Positions 15,476 through 24,835 of a stretch of DNA of 64,000 nt are shown here, one piece after another. Both the position numbers and the translations under genes were made by a program. This DNA is from CAIYZT01 sp052387855. GTDB lineage: Bacteria > Pseudomonadota > Alphaproteobacteria > Rhodobacterales > Rhodobacteraceae. The stretch's first letter is position 1; each line of letters begins with the position of its first letter. The DNA lies in NCBI GenBank assembly GCA_052387855.1, contig JBQTIT010000015.1, positions 11,822 through 75,821 of the forward strand, written 5' to 3'. The notes below the pieces were generated by a model. The model was not told the DNA's origin. It did not search any database and saw only the letters and a list, made by a program, of their open reading frames with translations.

Positions 15476-16129
15476 ATGACGCTTGAAGAGGTGATGGACC
15501 GGATCGCGGCGCTTTCCAGCCCCGACCTGCTGGCGCGCAATGCCAGGAATGGCGCCGGCTCGGTGCCCATGGGTGACATCCGCCTCATCGCTAAGGAGAT
15601 CAAGAGCGACCACGCGCTGGGCCAGGCGCTCTGGGCGACCGGCAATGTCGATGCCCGCCTGGTGGCGCTGCTGATCGTGAAGCCGAAAGCGCTGAGCCTG
15701 GACGAGGTCGAAGCGATGATCCGCGCCAACGAGCGGCTCTGGGTCTCGGACTGGCTGAACAGCTATGTGTTGAAACAGCACCCCGGCAAGGAGACGCTCC
15801 GCCAGCGGTGGGAACACGAGACCCACCCCTTTCTGGCCCGCGCCTACTGGAGCCTGACCGCCGAACGGGTGCAGAAGGCGCCCGAGGGGCTGGACCTGAC
15901 CGCCCTGCTTGACCGGCTGGAGGCCGAGATGCCCACCGCCCCCGAGGTCGTGCAATGGACGATGAACAACACCCTCGCCGGGATCGGCATCAACCACGCC
16001 GCCCTGCGCGCCCGCGCCATCGCGATGGGCGAGGCGATGGGCATCTACCGCGACTATCCCACGCCCAAGGGCTGCACCTCGCCCTTCGCGCCGCTCTGGA
16101 TCGGCGAGATGGTGAGAAGGGCGGGTTAA
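15476..16129 (+). CDS. DNA alkylation repair (AlkD-like HEAT-repeat) protein
   Basis: The 217-residue all-helical protein matches the DNA alkylation repair family (AlkD/AlkC fold), which recognises alkylated bases with HEAT-like repeats. Recognisable segments are NARNGAGSVPMGDIRLIAKEIK, HALGQALWATGNVDARLVALL, VSDWLNSYVLKQHP and RAYWSLTAERV. The Trp/Asp pairs in these segments resemble the AlkD substrate pocket, but I cannot assign a glycosylase Asp with certainty. The ATG at 15476 has GGGAGGA six bases upstream; a TTG five codons earlier lies inside that site. It ends four bases into the convergent toxin gene. Confidence 0.8.
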   Translation: MTLEEVMDRIAALSSPDLLARNARNGAGSVPMGDIRLIAKEIKSDHALGQALWATGNVDARLVALLIVKPKALSLDEVEAMIRANERLWVSDWLNSYVLKQHPGKETLRQRWEHETHPFLARAYWSLTAERVQKAPEGLDLTALLDRLEAEMPTAPEVVQWTMNNTLAGIGINHAALRARAIAMGEAMGIYRDYPTPKGCTSPFAPLWIGEMVRRAG

Positions 16130-16425
16130 TCTGCCAGCAGGGTCAGCCAGTTCGCCTGTGCATGGACGATCCGAACCACCGCCAGCGTATCGGCAGAAGC
16201 CGTAAACAAAATCAAATGTTTGCCATAGGTGTGCAGCCGCGCCCCGGGTCTGATCTCTGACCGCTCGCGCGCGATTTCGGGCTGCTCTGCAAGCAGGTGC
16301 AACACCCGGTCCAGCCCCGAAAGATACCTTTCCGCCTGCTCGGCGGACCAGGTGGCTATGGTGTAATCCCAGATGGCATCCAGATCCCGAAACGCCTCGG
16401 CACTCAGGACGATCTGCCGGCTCAC
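16126..16425 (-). CDS. RelE/ParE-superfamily toxin
   Basis: The 99-residue protein has the ParE fold signature: an N-terminal strand-helix (VLSAEAFRDLDAIWDYTIATWS), the helix QAERYLSGLDRVLHLLAEQP, the turn IRPGARLHTYGKHLILFT and the final strand TLAVVRIVHAQANW. ParE toxins poison DNA gyrase; RelE relatives cut mRNA. The YGKHLILF core favours the ParE branch. It starts at a GTG overlapping the antitoxin stop (GTGA at 16422-16425), so toxin translation is coupled to antitoxin translation. The 3' end overlaps the AlkD-like gene by four bases. Confidence 0.9.
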   Translation of the reverse strand: MSRQIVLSAEAFRDLDAIWDYTIATWSAEQAERYLSGLDRVLHLLAEQPEIARERSEIRPGARLHTYGKHLILFTASADTLAVVRIVHAQANWLTLLAD

Positions 16426-16655
16426 CGCGCTTTTCGTTCGGCGATGAAACCGGCCATGTCATAGCGGCGCCCCGAGCCCGAAGCCAGACCGGCATCGAAC
16501 AGCCCCTGCAACTGCCCCACCGCTGCCTGCCGGGCCTGCTCACGCCGGATCAGATCACGCATATAGTCACTGACATTGCTATAGCGCCCATCGAGGGTCT
16601 GCGACTCGACAAAGGTCTTCATCAGATCGGGGAGCGATATGTTCATGGTTGCCAT
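16422..16655 (-). CDS. ParD-family antitoxin
   Basis: The 77-residue protein has the ParD/CopG-type ribbon-helix-helix start (MNISLPDLMKTFVESQTLDGRYSNVSDYMRDLIRREQ), which binds operator DNA. An unstructured C-terminus (SGSGRRYDMAGFIAERKAR) follows that would wrap the toxin. Three in-frame ATGs exist at 16661, 16655 and 16646; CAGG eight bases upstream favours 16655. The operon order antitoxin-toxin with overlap is typical and implies autoregulation from the short region shared with the divergent pnp leader. Confidence 0.88.
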   Translation of the reverse strand: MATMNISLPDLMKTFVESQTLDGRYSNVSDYMRDLIRREQARQAAVGQLQGLFDAGLASGSGRRYDMAGFIAERKAR

Positions 16656-16812
16656 GTGCATAGCCTGCAGTTCTTGGCAAGGTTTGTCAATGCCTCCCCC
16701 CTTCCCAAACCCCCCCGTTTGCTGTATGCGCCCGCAATCTGCGACGTGAGGCCCACCCCCGGGGCGCATGCACAGGATCGGGGGACGGCGGCAATGGGGC
16801 CGCCAGATATGC

Positions 16813-16839
16813 GAAGGAGCCGGCAGGGGCCGGACCTTC
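16813..16839 (+). promoter_or_regulatory. pnp leader stem-loop
   Basis: GAAGGAGCCGGC pairs with GCCGGACCTTC, with a single bulge, 15 bases before the pnp start codon. In enteric bacteria a leader hairpin cut by RNase III is the target of PNPase autoregulation; a similar role is possible here but inferred from position only. Confidence 0.45.
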
Positions 16840-16853
16840 TGAGGAAACGACAG

Positions 16854-19001
<2,148 letters not shown>

Positions 19002-19018
19002 GCCACTTCCGAACCTTG

Positions 19019-19057
19019 GAAAGGGCCCCGGGGGAAACCCCGGGGCCTTTGACGTTT
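19019..19057 (+). terminator. Rho-independent terminator of pnp
   Basis: A run AAAGGGCCCCGGGG is followed by the loop GAAA and CCCCGGGGCCTTT, a stem of 13 pairs with one bulge, then GACGTTT. It starts 18 bases after the pnp stop. Confidence 0.85.
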
Positions 19058-19106
19058 GAATTCCGGGTGGATGTCTACTGCAAGCCTGTTTGTGACAGGC
19101 AAACAT

Positions 19107-19160
19107 ATGACAAAAGACTTTGTCATCGGTTTGGACCCATTATTTGTACGACAAGCTTGT
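19107..19160. promoter_or_regulatory. Palindrome-rich, AT-richer leader of the Fic gene
   Basis: ATGACAAA at 19107-19114 and TTTGTCAT at 19119-19126 form a perfect 8-bp inverted repeat with a 4-base gap. ACAAGCTTGT at 19151-19160 is a perfect 10-bp palindrome followed by five T. GCCTG/CAGGC also flank 19083-19100. The stretch is clearly richer in A+T than its surroundings. Any of these could be an operator or a small terminator; the function is inferred. Confidence 0.4.
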
Positions 19161-19229
19161 TTTTAGAAGGTGCGAACACTACAAGTAATGTTGTCGTGCG
19201 TATGGACCCTCTTGGAGCACATCAAATTC

Positions 19230-20363
19230 ATGCAGAATCGCTCAAAGACCGCAGTCGACTATCACTATGGCAAGTTCCCTCCTACCAACCTGCGTCTGGA
19301 CGTGCTGATGGAGCCCGTAGTCGAAGCGGCCAGTGCGATCGCCCGGTATGACCAGCAACTTGCCTCGATGCACAACAGCGAAGTCTTGCTCGCGCCCTTG
19401 CGCAACCAGGAGGCGGTGATTTCCTCGCGAATGGAAGGCACGATCTCGACGCTCGACGAAATCCTGCGGATCGAGGCGGAAGTGGGGGCGCAGGAGAACG
19501 CCTTTGAAAGCGCGCGCAACGAGGCGGTTGAAACATTCCTTTACGCGCGCGCCATGAAGCGCGTCCAAACAGAAATCGAGGCCGGGCGCCCGGTGTCCGA
19601 GTTTCTCATCCGTCAGGCACACCAGACCCTGCTCTCGTTCGGCAGGGGCGCGACCAAGTCACCGGGAAGCTACAAGACCGAACAGAACTTCATCGGCGAA
19701 AGAAGGGTAAACGCGGTTTCCTTCGTGCCCATCAGCCCAGAGGCGCTGCCGGGCGGCATGGCGAGCCTTGTTTCCTACATCGCTTCGGCCAGTGGGAACA
19801 AACTGCTTAAGGCAGCCATCGCGCATGTCGAGTTCGAGGCGCTCCACCCCTTCAAGGATGGAAACGGTCGGATCGGTCGGATGCTGATCACGCTGATGCT
19901 CTGGACATCGGGCCTGATACGCCAGCCGCATTTCTATGTAAGCTCTTTTTTCGAACGCTACCGCGACGAATATATTGACCGAATGCGGCGGGTTTCGTCG
20001 CATGATGAATGGACCGAATGGTGCCTGTTCTTCGTGAACGGACTGACTGATCAGGCCAATCGCAACATCGAGGTCGCCGCAAAGATCTTTGCGCTCTACC
20101 AAGACATGAAGCGCCGGTTCCGGGATGAGCTGAAAAGCGAATGGTCCGTAGAAGCGCTCGATTTCATGTTCGCCAACCCCAGCTTCAAGAACAGCAAGTT
20201 CACCGCCCACGACCGCATCCCGTCCCATGTCGCTGCCAACATGACCCGAAAGCTGCGCGAGGTTGGAATCCTGTCACAAATCGTGCAGGGGTCGGGGCGG
20301 CGGCCTGCGATCTATGGCTTCAGGCCTCTGATAGATGTCGTCCGCAGGGAAACCGAAGAGTAA
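19230..20363 (+). CDS. Fic-domain AMP-transferase with N-terminal inhibitory helix
   Basis: Fic proteins transfer AMP (or related groups) from nucleotides to target proteins. From the ATG at 19230 the product is 377 residues. The catalytic loop HPFKDGNGRIGR begins at His206 and matches HPFx(D/E)GNGRxxR completely. The N-terminal region has SSRMEGT (Ser65-Glu69-Gly70), which fits the (S/T)xxxE(G/N) autoinhibitory helix of class II Fic proteins. The C-terminal third looks like a winged-helix module (VAANMTRKLREVGIL). An in-frame start 20 codons earlier is possible; the ribosome-binding site is weak for both. No antitoxin partner gene is adjacent. Composition and the AT-rich leader suggest acquisition. 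Confidence 0.9.
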   Translation: MQNRSKTAVDYHYGKFPPTNLRLDVLMEPVVEAASAIARYDQQLASMHNSEVLLAPLRNQEAVISSRMEGTISTLDEILRIEAEVGAQENAFESARNEAVETFLYARAMKRVQTEIEAGRPVSEFLIRQAHQTLLSFGRGATKSPGSYKTEQNFIGERRVNAVSFVPISPEALPGGMASLVSYIASASGNKLLKAAIAHVEFEALHPFKDGNGRIGRMLITLMLWTSGLIRQPHFYVSSFFERYRDEYIDRMRRVSSHDEWTEWCLFFVNGLTDQANRNIEVAAKIFALYQDMKRRFRDELKSEWSVEALDFMFANPSFKNSKFTAHDRIPSHVAANMTRKLREVGILSQIVQGSGRRPAIYGFRPLIDVVRRETEE

Positions 20364-20371
20364 TCGCCCCC

Positions 20372-21028
20372 TCACCCCGGCCGCTTGGCGAACCGCAGAT
20401 AGGGCAGGCGGATGTCCAGATCGCCAAAGCGGGCCTTGGCGTCTTCGGTGCTGACCGACAGGGCCACGATCACATCCTGACCCGGCACCCAGTTGGCCGG
20501 CGTGGCAAAGGGCACGCCATCGGTGGCCTGCACCGCATCCAGCGCGCGCAGGATCTCGGCAAAGTTGCGGCCCACCGACATCGGGTAGGTCATCGTCAGG
20601 CGAACCTTTTTGTCCGGCCCGATGATGTAGACCGTCCGCACCGTGGCCGAGTTGGCGGGCGTGCGGCCTTCGGTCGGCAGGTAGAAATCGGCCGGCAGCA
20701 TGTCATAGGCCTTGGACACGGTCAGCGAGACATCGTCGATGATCGGAAAATCGGCGGGGCTGCCGGCAAAGGCTTCGATATCCTGCTTCCATTTCCGGTG
20801 ATCCTCGACGCTGTCGACCGAGACGCCAAGCACCTTGGCCCGCCGCTTGGCCCATTCCGGGGCAAGCTGGGCCACGGCGCCGAATTCGGTCGTGCAGACC
20901 GGGGTGAAATCGCGCGGATGGCTGAAGAGAATCGCATAGCCCTCGCCGATCCAGTCGTGAAACCGAATCTCGCCGGCGGTCGAATTGGCGGTGAAATCGG
21001 GGGCGATGTCGTTGATGCGCAGACCCAT
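20372..21028 (-). CDS. 1-Cys peroxiredoxin (Prx6 subfamily)
   Basis: Peroxiredoxins reduce hydrogen peroxide and organic hydroperoxides using a reactive cysteine. The 218-residue length, the peroxidatic motif FSHPRDFTPVCTTE (Cys45) and the long C-terminal region after SVGRNFAEILRALDA place it in the Prx6 group. That region includes TPANWVPGQDVIV and ends FGDLDIRLPYLRFAKRPG. I chose the ATG at 21028, which has AAGGAG seven bases upstream. It is transcribed divergently from the aldehyde dehydrogenase across about 250 bases. Confidence 0.94.
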   Translation of the reverse strand: MGLRINDIAPDFTANSTAGEIRFHDWIGEGYAILFSHPRDFTPVCTTEFGAVAQLAPEWAKRRAKVLGVSVDSVEDHRKWKQDIEAFAGSPADFPIIDDVSLTVSKAYDMLPADFYLPTEGRTPANSATVRTVYIIGPDKKVRLTMTYPMSVGRNFAEILRALDAVQATDGVPFATPANWVPGQDVIVALSVSTEDAKARFGDLDIRLPYLRFAKRPG

Positions 21029-21200
21029 GGCGGGCTCCTTGGTTGGGAATTGTGTCGCCAATCTACTGCACGGCGGCGGCAAATGCAGCCCTGCTGCGCG
21101 CGGGGGGCGCAAATAAGCCCAAAGGTGTCGCGGGGCGGGGCGAAGGCGGAACGCTCTTCCGGCAAGAGGGGGCCGGCGGGAACGGGGCAAACGCGGCCTG

Positions 21201-21212
21201 ATTTGATCAAAT
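21201..21212. promoter_or_regulatory. Perfect 12-bp palindrome upstream of the aldehyde dehydrogenase
   Basis: ATTTGATCAAAT is a perfect palindrome standing out in a GC-rich region 69 bases before the aldehyde dehydrogenase start and 173 bases from the peroxiredoxin start. It looks like an operator half-site pair for a GntR/IclR/LacI-type regulator, but no regulator gene is adjacent. Confidence 0.4.
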
Positions 21213-21280
21213 TCAGCCGCGCCCCTTGCGCGAACCCCCGCGCCCTGCCAGTTTGCACCTGGCCCAGATAGGAGACGACC

Positions 21281-22741
21281 ATGATCACCCGCCGCGAGTT
21301 CTACATCAACGGCCGCTGGGTCGCGCCTGCTGTCCCGCGCGACTGCAATGTGATCGACCCCTCGACCGAAGAGCCCTGCGCGGTGATCTCGCTGGGCGGT
21401 CAGGCCGACACCGACGCCGCCGTCGCCGCCGCAAAGGCCGCCTTTCCGGCCTGGTCCGCCACGCCCCCGGCCGAACGGCGCGCGGTCGTGGTCCGCATCC
21501 TGGAACAGTACGAGGCCCGGAAAGAGGAATTCGCCCGCGCCATCTCGATGGAGATGGGCTCGCCCATCGACCACGCGCGCGCGCAGCAGGCCACCTGCCT
21601 GCCCTGGCATGGCAACAATTTCCTGACCGCCTTTGACCACATCCAATGGGTGCGCCCGCTGGGCCCGCATGCCCCGAACGACCGGCTGTCGCTGGAGCCG
21701 ATCGGTGTTGTCGGCCTGATCACCCCCTGGAACTGGCCGGTCAACCAGATCGCGCTGAAGGCGATCCCGGCGATCCTGTCCGGCTGCACCTGTGTACTGA
21801 AGCCGTCCGAGGAATCGCCGCTGAACGCGATGCTGTTTGCCGAATTCTGCCACGACGCCGGCCTGCCGCCGGGCGTCTTCAACCTGGTGAACGGCGACGG
21901 GCCGGGCGTGGGCAGCCAGCTTTCCACCCATCCCGATGTCGAGATGATCTCGTTCACGGGGTCGACCCGCGCGGGCAAGGCGATCTCGGCCGCCGCCGCG
22001 CAGACGTTGAAGCGGGTGACGCTGGAACTGGGTGGCAAGGGCGCCAACCTGATCTTTGCCGATGCCGACGACAAGGCGGTCGAGCGCGGCGTGCGGTCGA
22101 TGATGGACAACACCGGCCAGTCCTGCAATGCGCCCAGCCGCATGCTGGTCGAGCGGTCGGTCTACGACCGCGCCGTGCAGATCGCGGCCGAGGTGGCCGG
22201 CGGCATCAAGGTCGGCTCTGCCCATGATTCGGGCGGCCACGTCGGCCCGGTGGTGAACAAGCGCCAGTGGGACATCATCCAGGGGTACATCCACAAGGGA
22301 ATCGAGGAAGGCGCGCGGCTGATCGCCGGGGGGCCGGGCCTGCCCGAGGGGTTCAACCGGGGCTTTTACGTCATGCCGACGATCTTTGCCGATGTCGTTC
22401 CGGGCATGACCATCGAGCGCGAGGAAATCTTTGGCCCGGTGATGTGCATGATTCCCTTTGACACCGAAGAGGACGCGCTGCGGATCGCCAATGACACGAC
22501 CTATGGGCTGACCAACTATGTGCAAAGCCAGGACGGCGCGCGGCGCAACCGCCTGGCACTGAAGCTGAAATCGGGCATGGTGCAGATGAACGGCAAGTCG
22601 CGCGCCGCAGGCTCGCCCTTTGGCGGGGTCAAGGCCTCGGGCCGCGCGCGCGAGGGCGGGATCCTGGGGCTTGAGGAGTTCCTGGAGATCAAGGCCATCT
22701 CTGGCTGGGACCCGGCAGCCGAGCTTAGCGCCGCCGAATAG
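21281..22741 (+). CDS. NAD(P)-dependent aldehyde dehydrogenase
   Basis: The 486-residue product is a classical aldehyde dehydrogenase. TPWNWPVNQIALK is the cofactor loop, LELGGKGAN holds the general base Glu249, NTGQSCNAPSR holds the nucleophile Cys282, and EEIFGPVMCMIPF is the conserved C-terminal motif. The start has AGGAG six bases upstream. The substrate is not evident; relatives act on betaine, hydroxyisobutyraldehyde or semialdehydes. It is followed, 91 bases later on the same strand, by an Old-Yellow-Enzyme-type oxidoreductase. The catabolic island at 49-64 kb lacks its own semialdehyde dehydrogenase, and this gene could supply that activity in trans. Confidence 0.93.
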   Translation: MITRREFYINGRWVAPAVPRDCNVIDPSTEEPCAVISLGGQADTDAAVAAAKAAFPAWSATPPAERRAVVVRILEQYEARKEEFARAISMEMGSPIDHARAQQATCLPWHGNNFLTAFDHIQWVRPLGPHAPNDRLSLEPIGVVGLITPWNWPVNQIALKAIPAILSGCTCVLKPSEESPLNAMLFAEFCHDAGLPPGVFNLVNGDGPGVGSQLSTHPDVEMISFTGSTRAGKAISAAAAQTLKRVTLELGGKGANLIFADADDKAVERGVRSMMDNTGQSCNAPSRMLVERSVYDRAVQIAAEVAGGIKVGSAHDSGGHVGPVVNKRQWDIIQGYIHKGIEEGARLIAGGPGLPEGFNRGFYVMPTIFADVVPGMTIEREEIFGPVMCMIPFDTEEDALRIANDTTYGLTNYVQSQDGARRNRLALKLKSGMVQMNGKSRAAGSPFGGVKASGRAREGGILGLEEFLEIKAISGWDPAAELSAAE

Positions 22742-22832
22742 CGCGGCGCGGGCGCGACATTCCGCGTCGCGGACGGGACGGGAGCGGGGGCATCCCCGGT
22801 CTAGTCTTGTCCCCAACGGCGCCGGAGGACCC

Positions 22833-24809
22833 ATGTCGCACCATCCCCGATTGATGCAACCCTTGCAGTTGCGCGGACATACCCTGCGCAACCGCATCGT
22901 CTTTGGCGCCCATACCGCCAACATGTCCGACCTTGGCCTGCCCGGCCCGCGTGTGGCGGCCTATCTGGCCGAGCGGGCGCTGGGCGGGGCGGCGATGGTC
23001 GTGGCTGAACCCGTGCCGGTGCACCGGACTGGCGTTCTGACGCGCGGCAACTACCGCTCCGGGGATGACGCCGTCATTCCCGGGTTTCGCGCCGCCACCG
23101 ACGCGGTAAAGGCGGCCGGCGCCGTGGCGATCCAGCAGCTTTACCACATCGGCGCCCATGGCGATTCCGACCTCAGCTATGCGCCGCACTGGTCGCCGTC
23201 GGGCGGGCCGTCCTATCACGACAGCGACGGCAGCCACAAAATGACCGTCCTGGAAATCGAGGAACTGCTTGCGGCCCATGCCGCCGCCGCCCGCCGGGCC
23301 AAGGCCTGCGGCTTTCAGGGGGTCGAGGTCTGGGCCGCCTATCATTCGCTGCTGGACCAGTTCTGGACCCCCTGGAGCAACACGCGCGACGATGAATGGG
23401 GCGGCAGCCTGGAAAACCGCACCCGGTTTTCCCGCCGCCTGATCGAATCCATCCGGCGCGAGTGCGGCGAGGATTTCATCGTCGGTCTTGCGGTCAGCTA
23501 TTCGCCAGGCTTTGACGTGACGCTTTCGGCCGAATCGCTGTGCGAAATCGTGGACCTGCACGACGCGACCGGCCATGTGGACTATGTGACGGTCGGCTAT
23601 GGCTCTTACCTTGAATTCGAGGGCATCATCCCCGCCTTTACCAAGGCCGAAAAGCTGACGACGCCGCTGACCGCGCAGCTCCGGTCGCTGGTGCGGCATG
23701 CGGCCATCACCGCAGAGGCGGGGGTGCGCACGCCGGACAACGCCGAAACCATCATCGCCAGCGGTGAGGCCGACCTCGTCTCGATCGTGCGCGGCCAGAT
23801 CGCCGATCCGCACCTGGCGCGCAAGACCGCCGAGGGGCGGGCCGAGGACATTCGCGGCTGCATCTCCTGCAACCAGATGTGCTGGGGCCGGCGCAGCCGA
23901 GACTACTGGATTTCCTGTCTGGTCAACCCCTCGGTGGGGCGCGAGTTCGAGTGGGGCGGCGACCGGTTCACGGCGGCGCCGGCCCGGCGCGCGGTGCTGG
24001 TGGTCGGAGCCGGCCCGGCGGGGCTGGAGGCGGCGCGCGTCGCCGCCGAGCGTGGCCATGAGGTGGAGATCGTCGAGGCGCTGCCCGTCATCGGCGGGCA
24101 GTTCCGCCTGGCCGGGATGCAGCCACGGCGGGCGCAGATCCTGGACCTGATGGACTGGTATGAACGGCAGTTCACCAAGCTGGGCGTGACCCTGCGGCTC
24201 AACACCTTTCTTGATGAGGGCGAAATCGCCGCTCACCGGGCCGAAGTGGTGGTGCTGGCCACCGGCAGCCTGCCGGATGAGGACGGCTTTCAGCGCTGGC
24301 AGCCGCAGCACGCCCGCCTGCCGGGGATTGATGCGGGCGGTGTCTGGTCGCCCGAGGCGGTGCTGCGACGCGAGGCGCGGCTGGGCGATGCGGTTGTGGT
24401 CTATGACGAGGGGTCGAACTGGCGCGGGGTCGGCACCGCCTGGGCGCTGGCCGAGCAGGGCAAAAAGGTGGTGATCGTCACGCCAGAGCCCTTTGTCGGG
24501 CGCGAGATTGCCCGCACCGCCGCCGATGGCGCGGCGCGGCGGCGTCTGGCGGAACTGGGCGCGCGCTTTTTGACCGAGCATTGCCTGACGCGCTGGCACG
24601 GCAACGGCGTGACGGTGCAGAACATGCTGACAGGGCAGCAAGAGGTGATTGCCGCCTCTGCCCTGGTCATGGCCACGACCAACAAGGCCTTTGACCCCTG
24701 GCCCGAGGCCTTTGCCGGCAAGGCGACGCACCGGATTGGCGACTGCGCCGCGCCGCGCCTGGCCGCCTATGCGTTCTACGAGGGCCGCGCCCTGGGCCTG
24801 GCGCTTTGA
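22833..24809 (+). CDS. Old-Yellow-Enzyme family FMN/4Fe-4S/FAD oxidoreductase (trimethylamine dehydrogenase / DgcA-like)
   Basis: The 658-residue product has three modules. An FMN TIM-barrel (residues 1-350) carries FGAHTANMSDLGLP, WAAYHSLLDQFWTPWSNTRDDEWGGS and GYGSYLEFEG. A 4Fe-4S binding motif C-x2-C-x3-C-x11-C lies near residue 350 (GCISCNQMC...SCLVNP). FAD/NAD-binding Rossmann domains begin VLVVGAGPAGLEAARVAAERG. This architecture is shared by trimethylamine dehydrogenase, 2,4-dienoyl-CoA reductase and the demethylases of dimethylglycine or stachydrine. The typical Tyr-His-x-His of dienoyl-CoA reductases is not evident, and an N-methyl amine demethylase role is plausible. I chose the ATG at 22833, preceded by CGGAGGA. 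Its end converges on the flavoprotein at 24836. Confidence 0.88.
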   Translation: MSHHPRLMQPLQLRGHTLRNRIVFGAHTANMSDLGLPGPRVAAYLAERALGGAAMVVAEPVPVHRTGVLTRGNYRSGDDAVIPGFRAATDAVKAAGAVAIQQLYHIGAHGDSDLSYAPHWSPSGGPSYHDSDGSHKMTVLEIEELLAAHAAAARRAKACGFQGVEVWAAYHSLLDQFWTPWSNTRDDEWGGSLENRTRFSRRLIESIRRECGEDFIVGLAVSYSPGFDVTLSAESLCEIVDLHDATGHVDYVTVGYGSYLEFEGIIPAFTKAEKLTTPLTAQLRSLVRHAAITAEAGVRTPDNAETIIASGEADLVSIVRGQIADPHLARKTAEGRAEDIRGCISCNQMCWGRRSRDYWISCLVNPSVGREFEWGGDRFTAAPARRAVLVVGAGPAGLEAARVAAERGHEVEIVEALPVIGGQFRLAGMQPRRAQILDLMDWYERQFTKLGVTLRLNTFLDEGEIAAHRAEVVVLATGSLPDEDGFQRWQPQHARLPGIDAGGVWSPEAVLRREARLGDAVVVYDEGSNWRGVGTAWALAEQGKKVVIVTPEPFVGREIARTAADGAARRRLAELGARFLTEHCLTRWHGNGVTVQNMLTGQQEVIAASALVMATTNKAFDPWPEAFAGKATHRIGDCAAPRLAAYAFYEGRALGLAL

Positions 24810-24835
24810 CCCCGCCGGGCCGGCCGTCGGCCCGA

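Noticed and set aside
21029..22924. Minus-strand open frame extending the peroxiredoxin frame by over 600 codons
   Set aside because: It runs antisense through the aldehyde dehydrogenase gene. The peroxiredoxin has its own start and ribosome-binding site at 21028.
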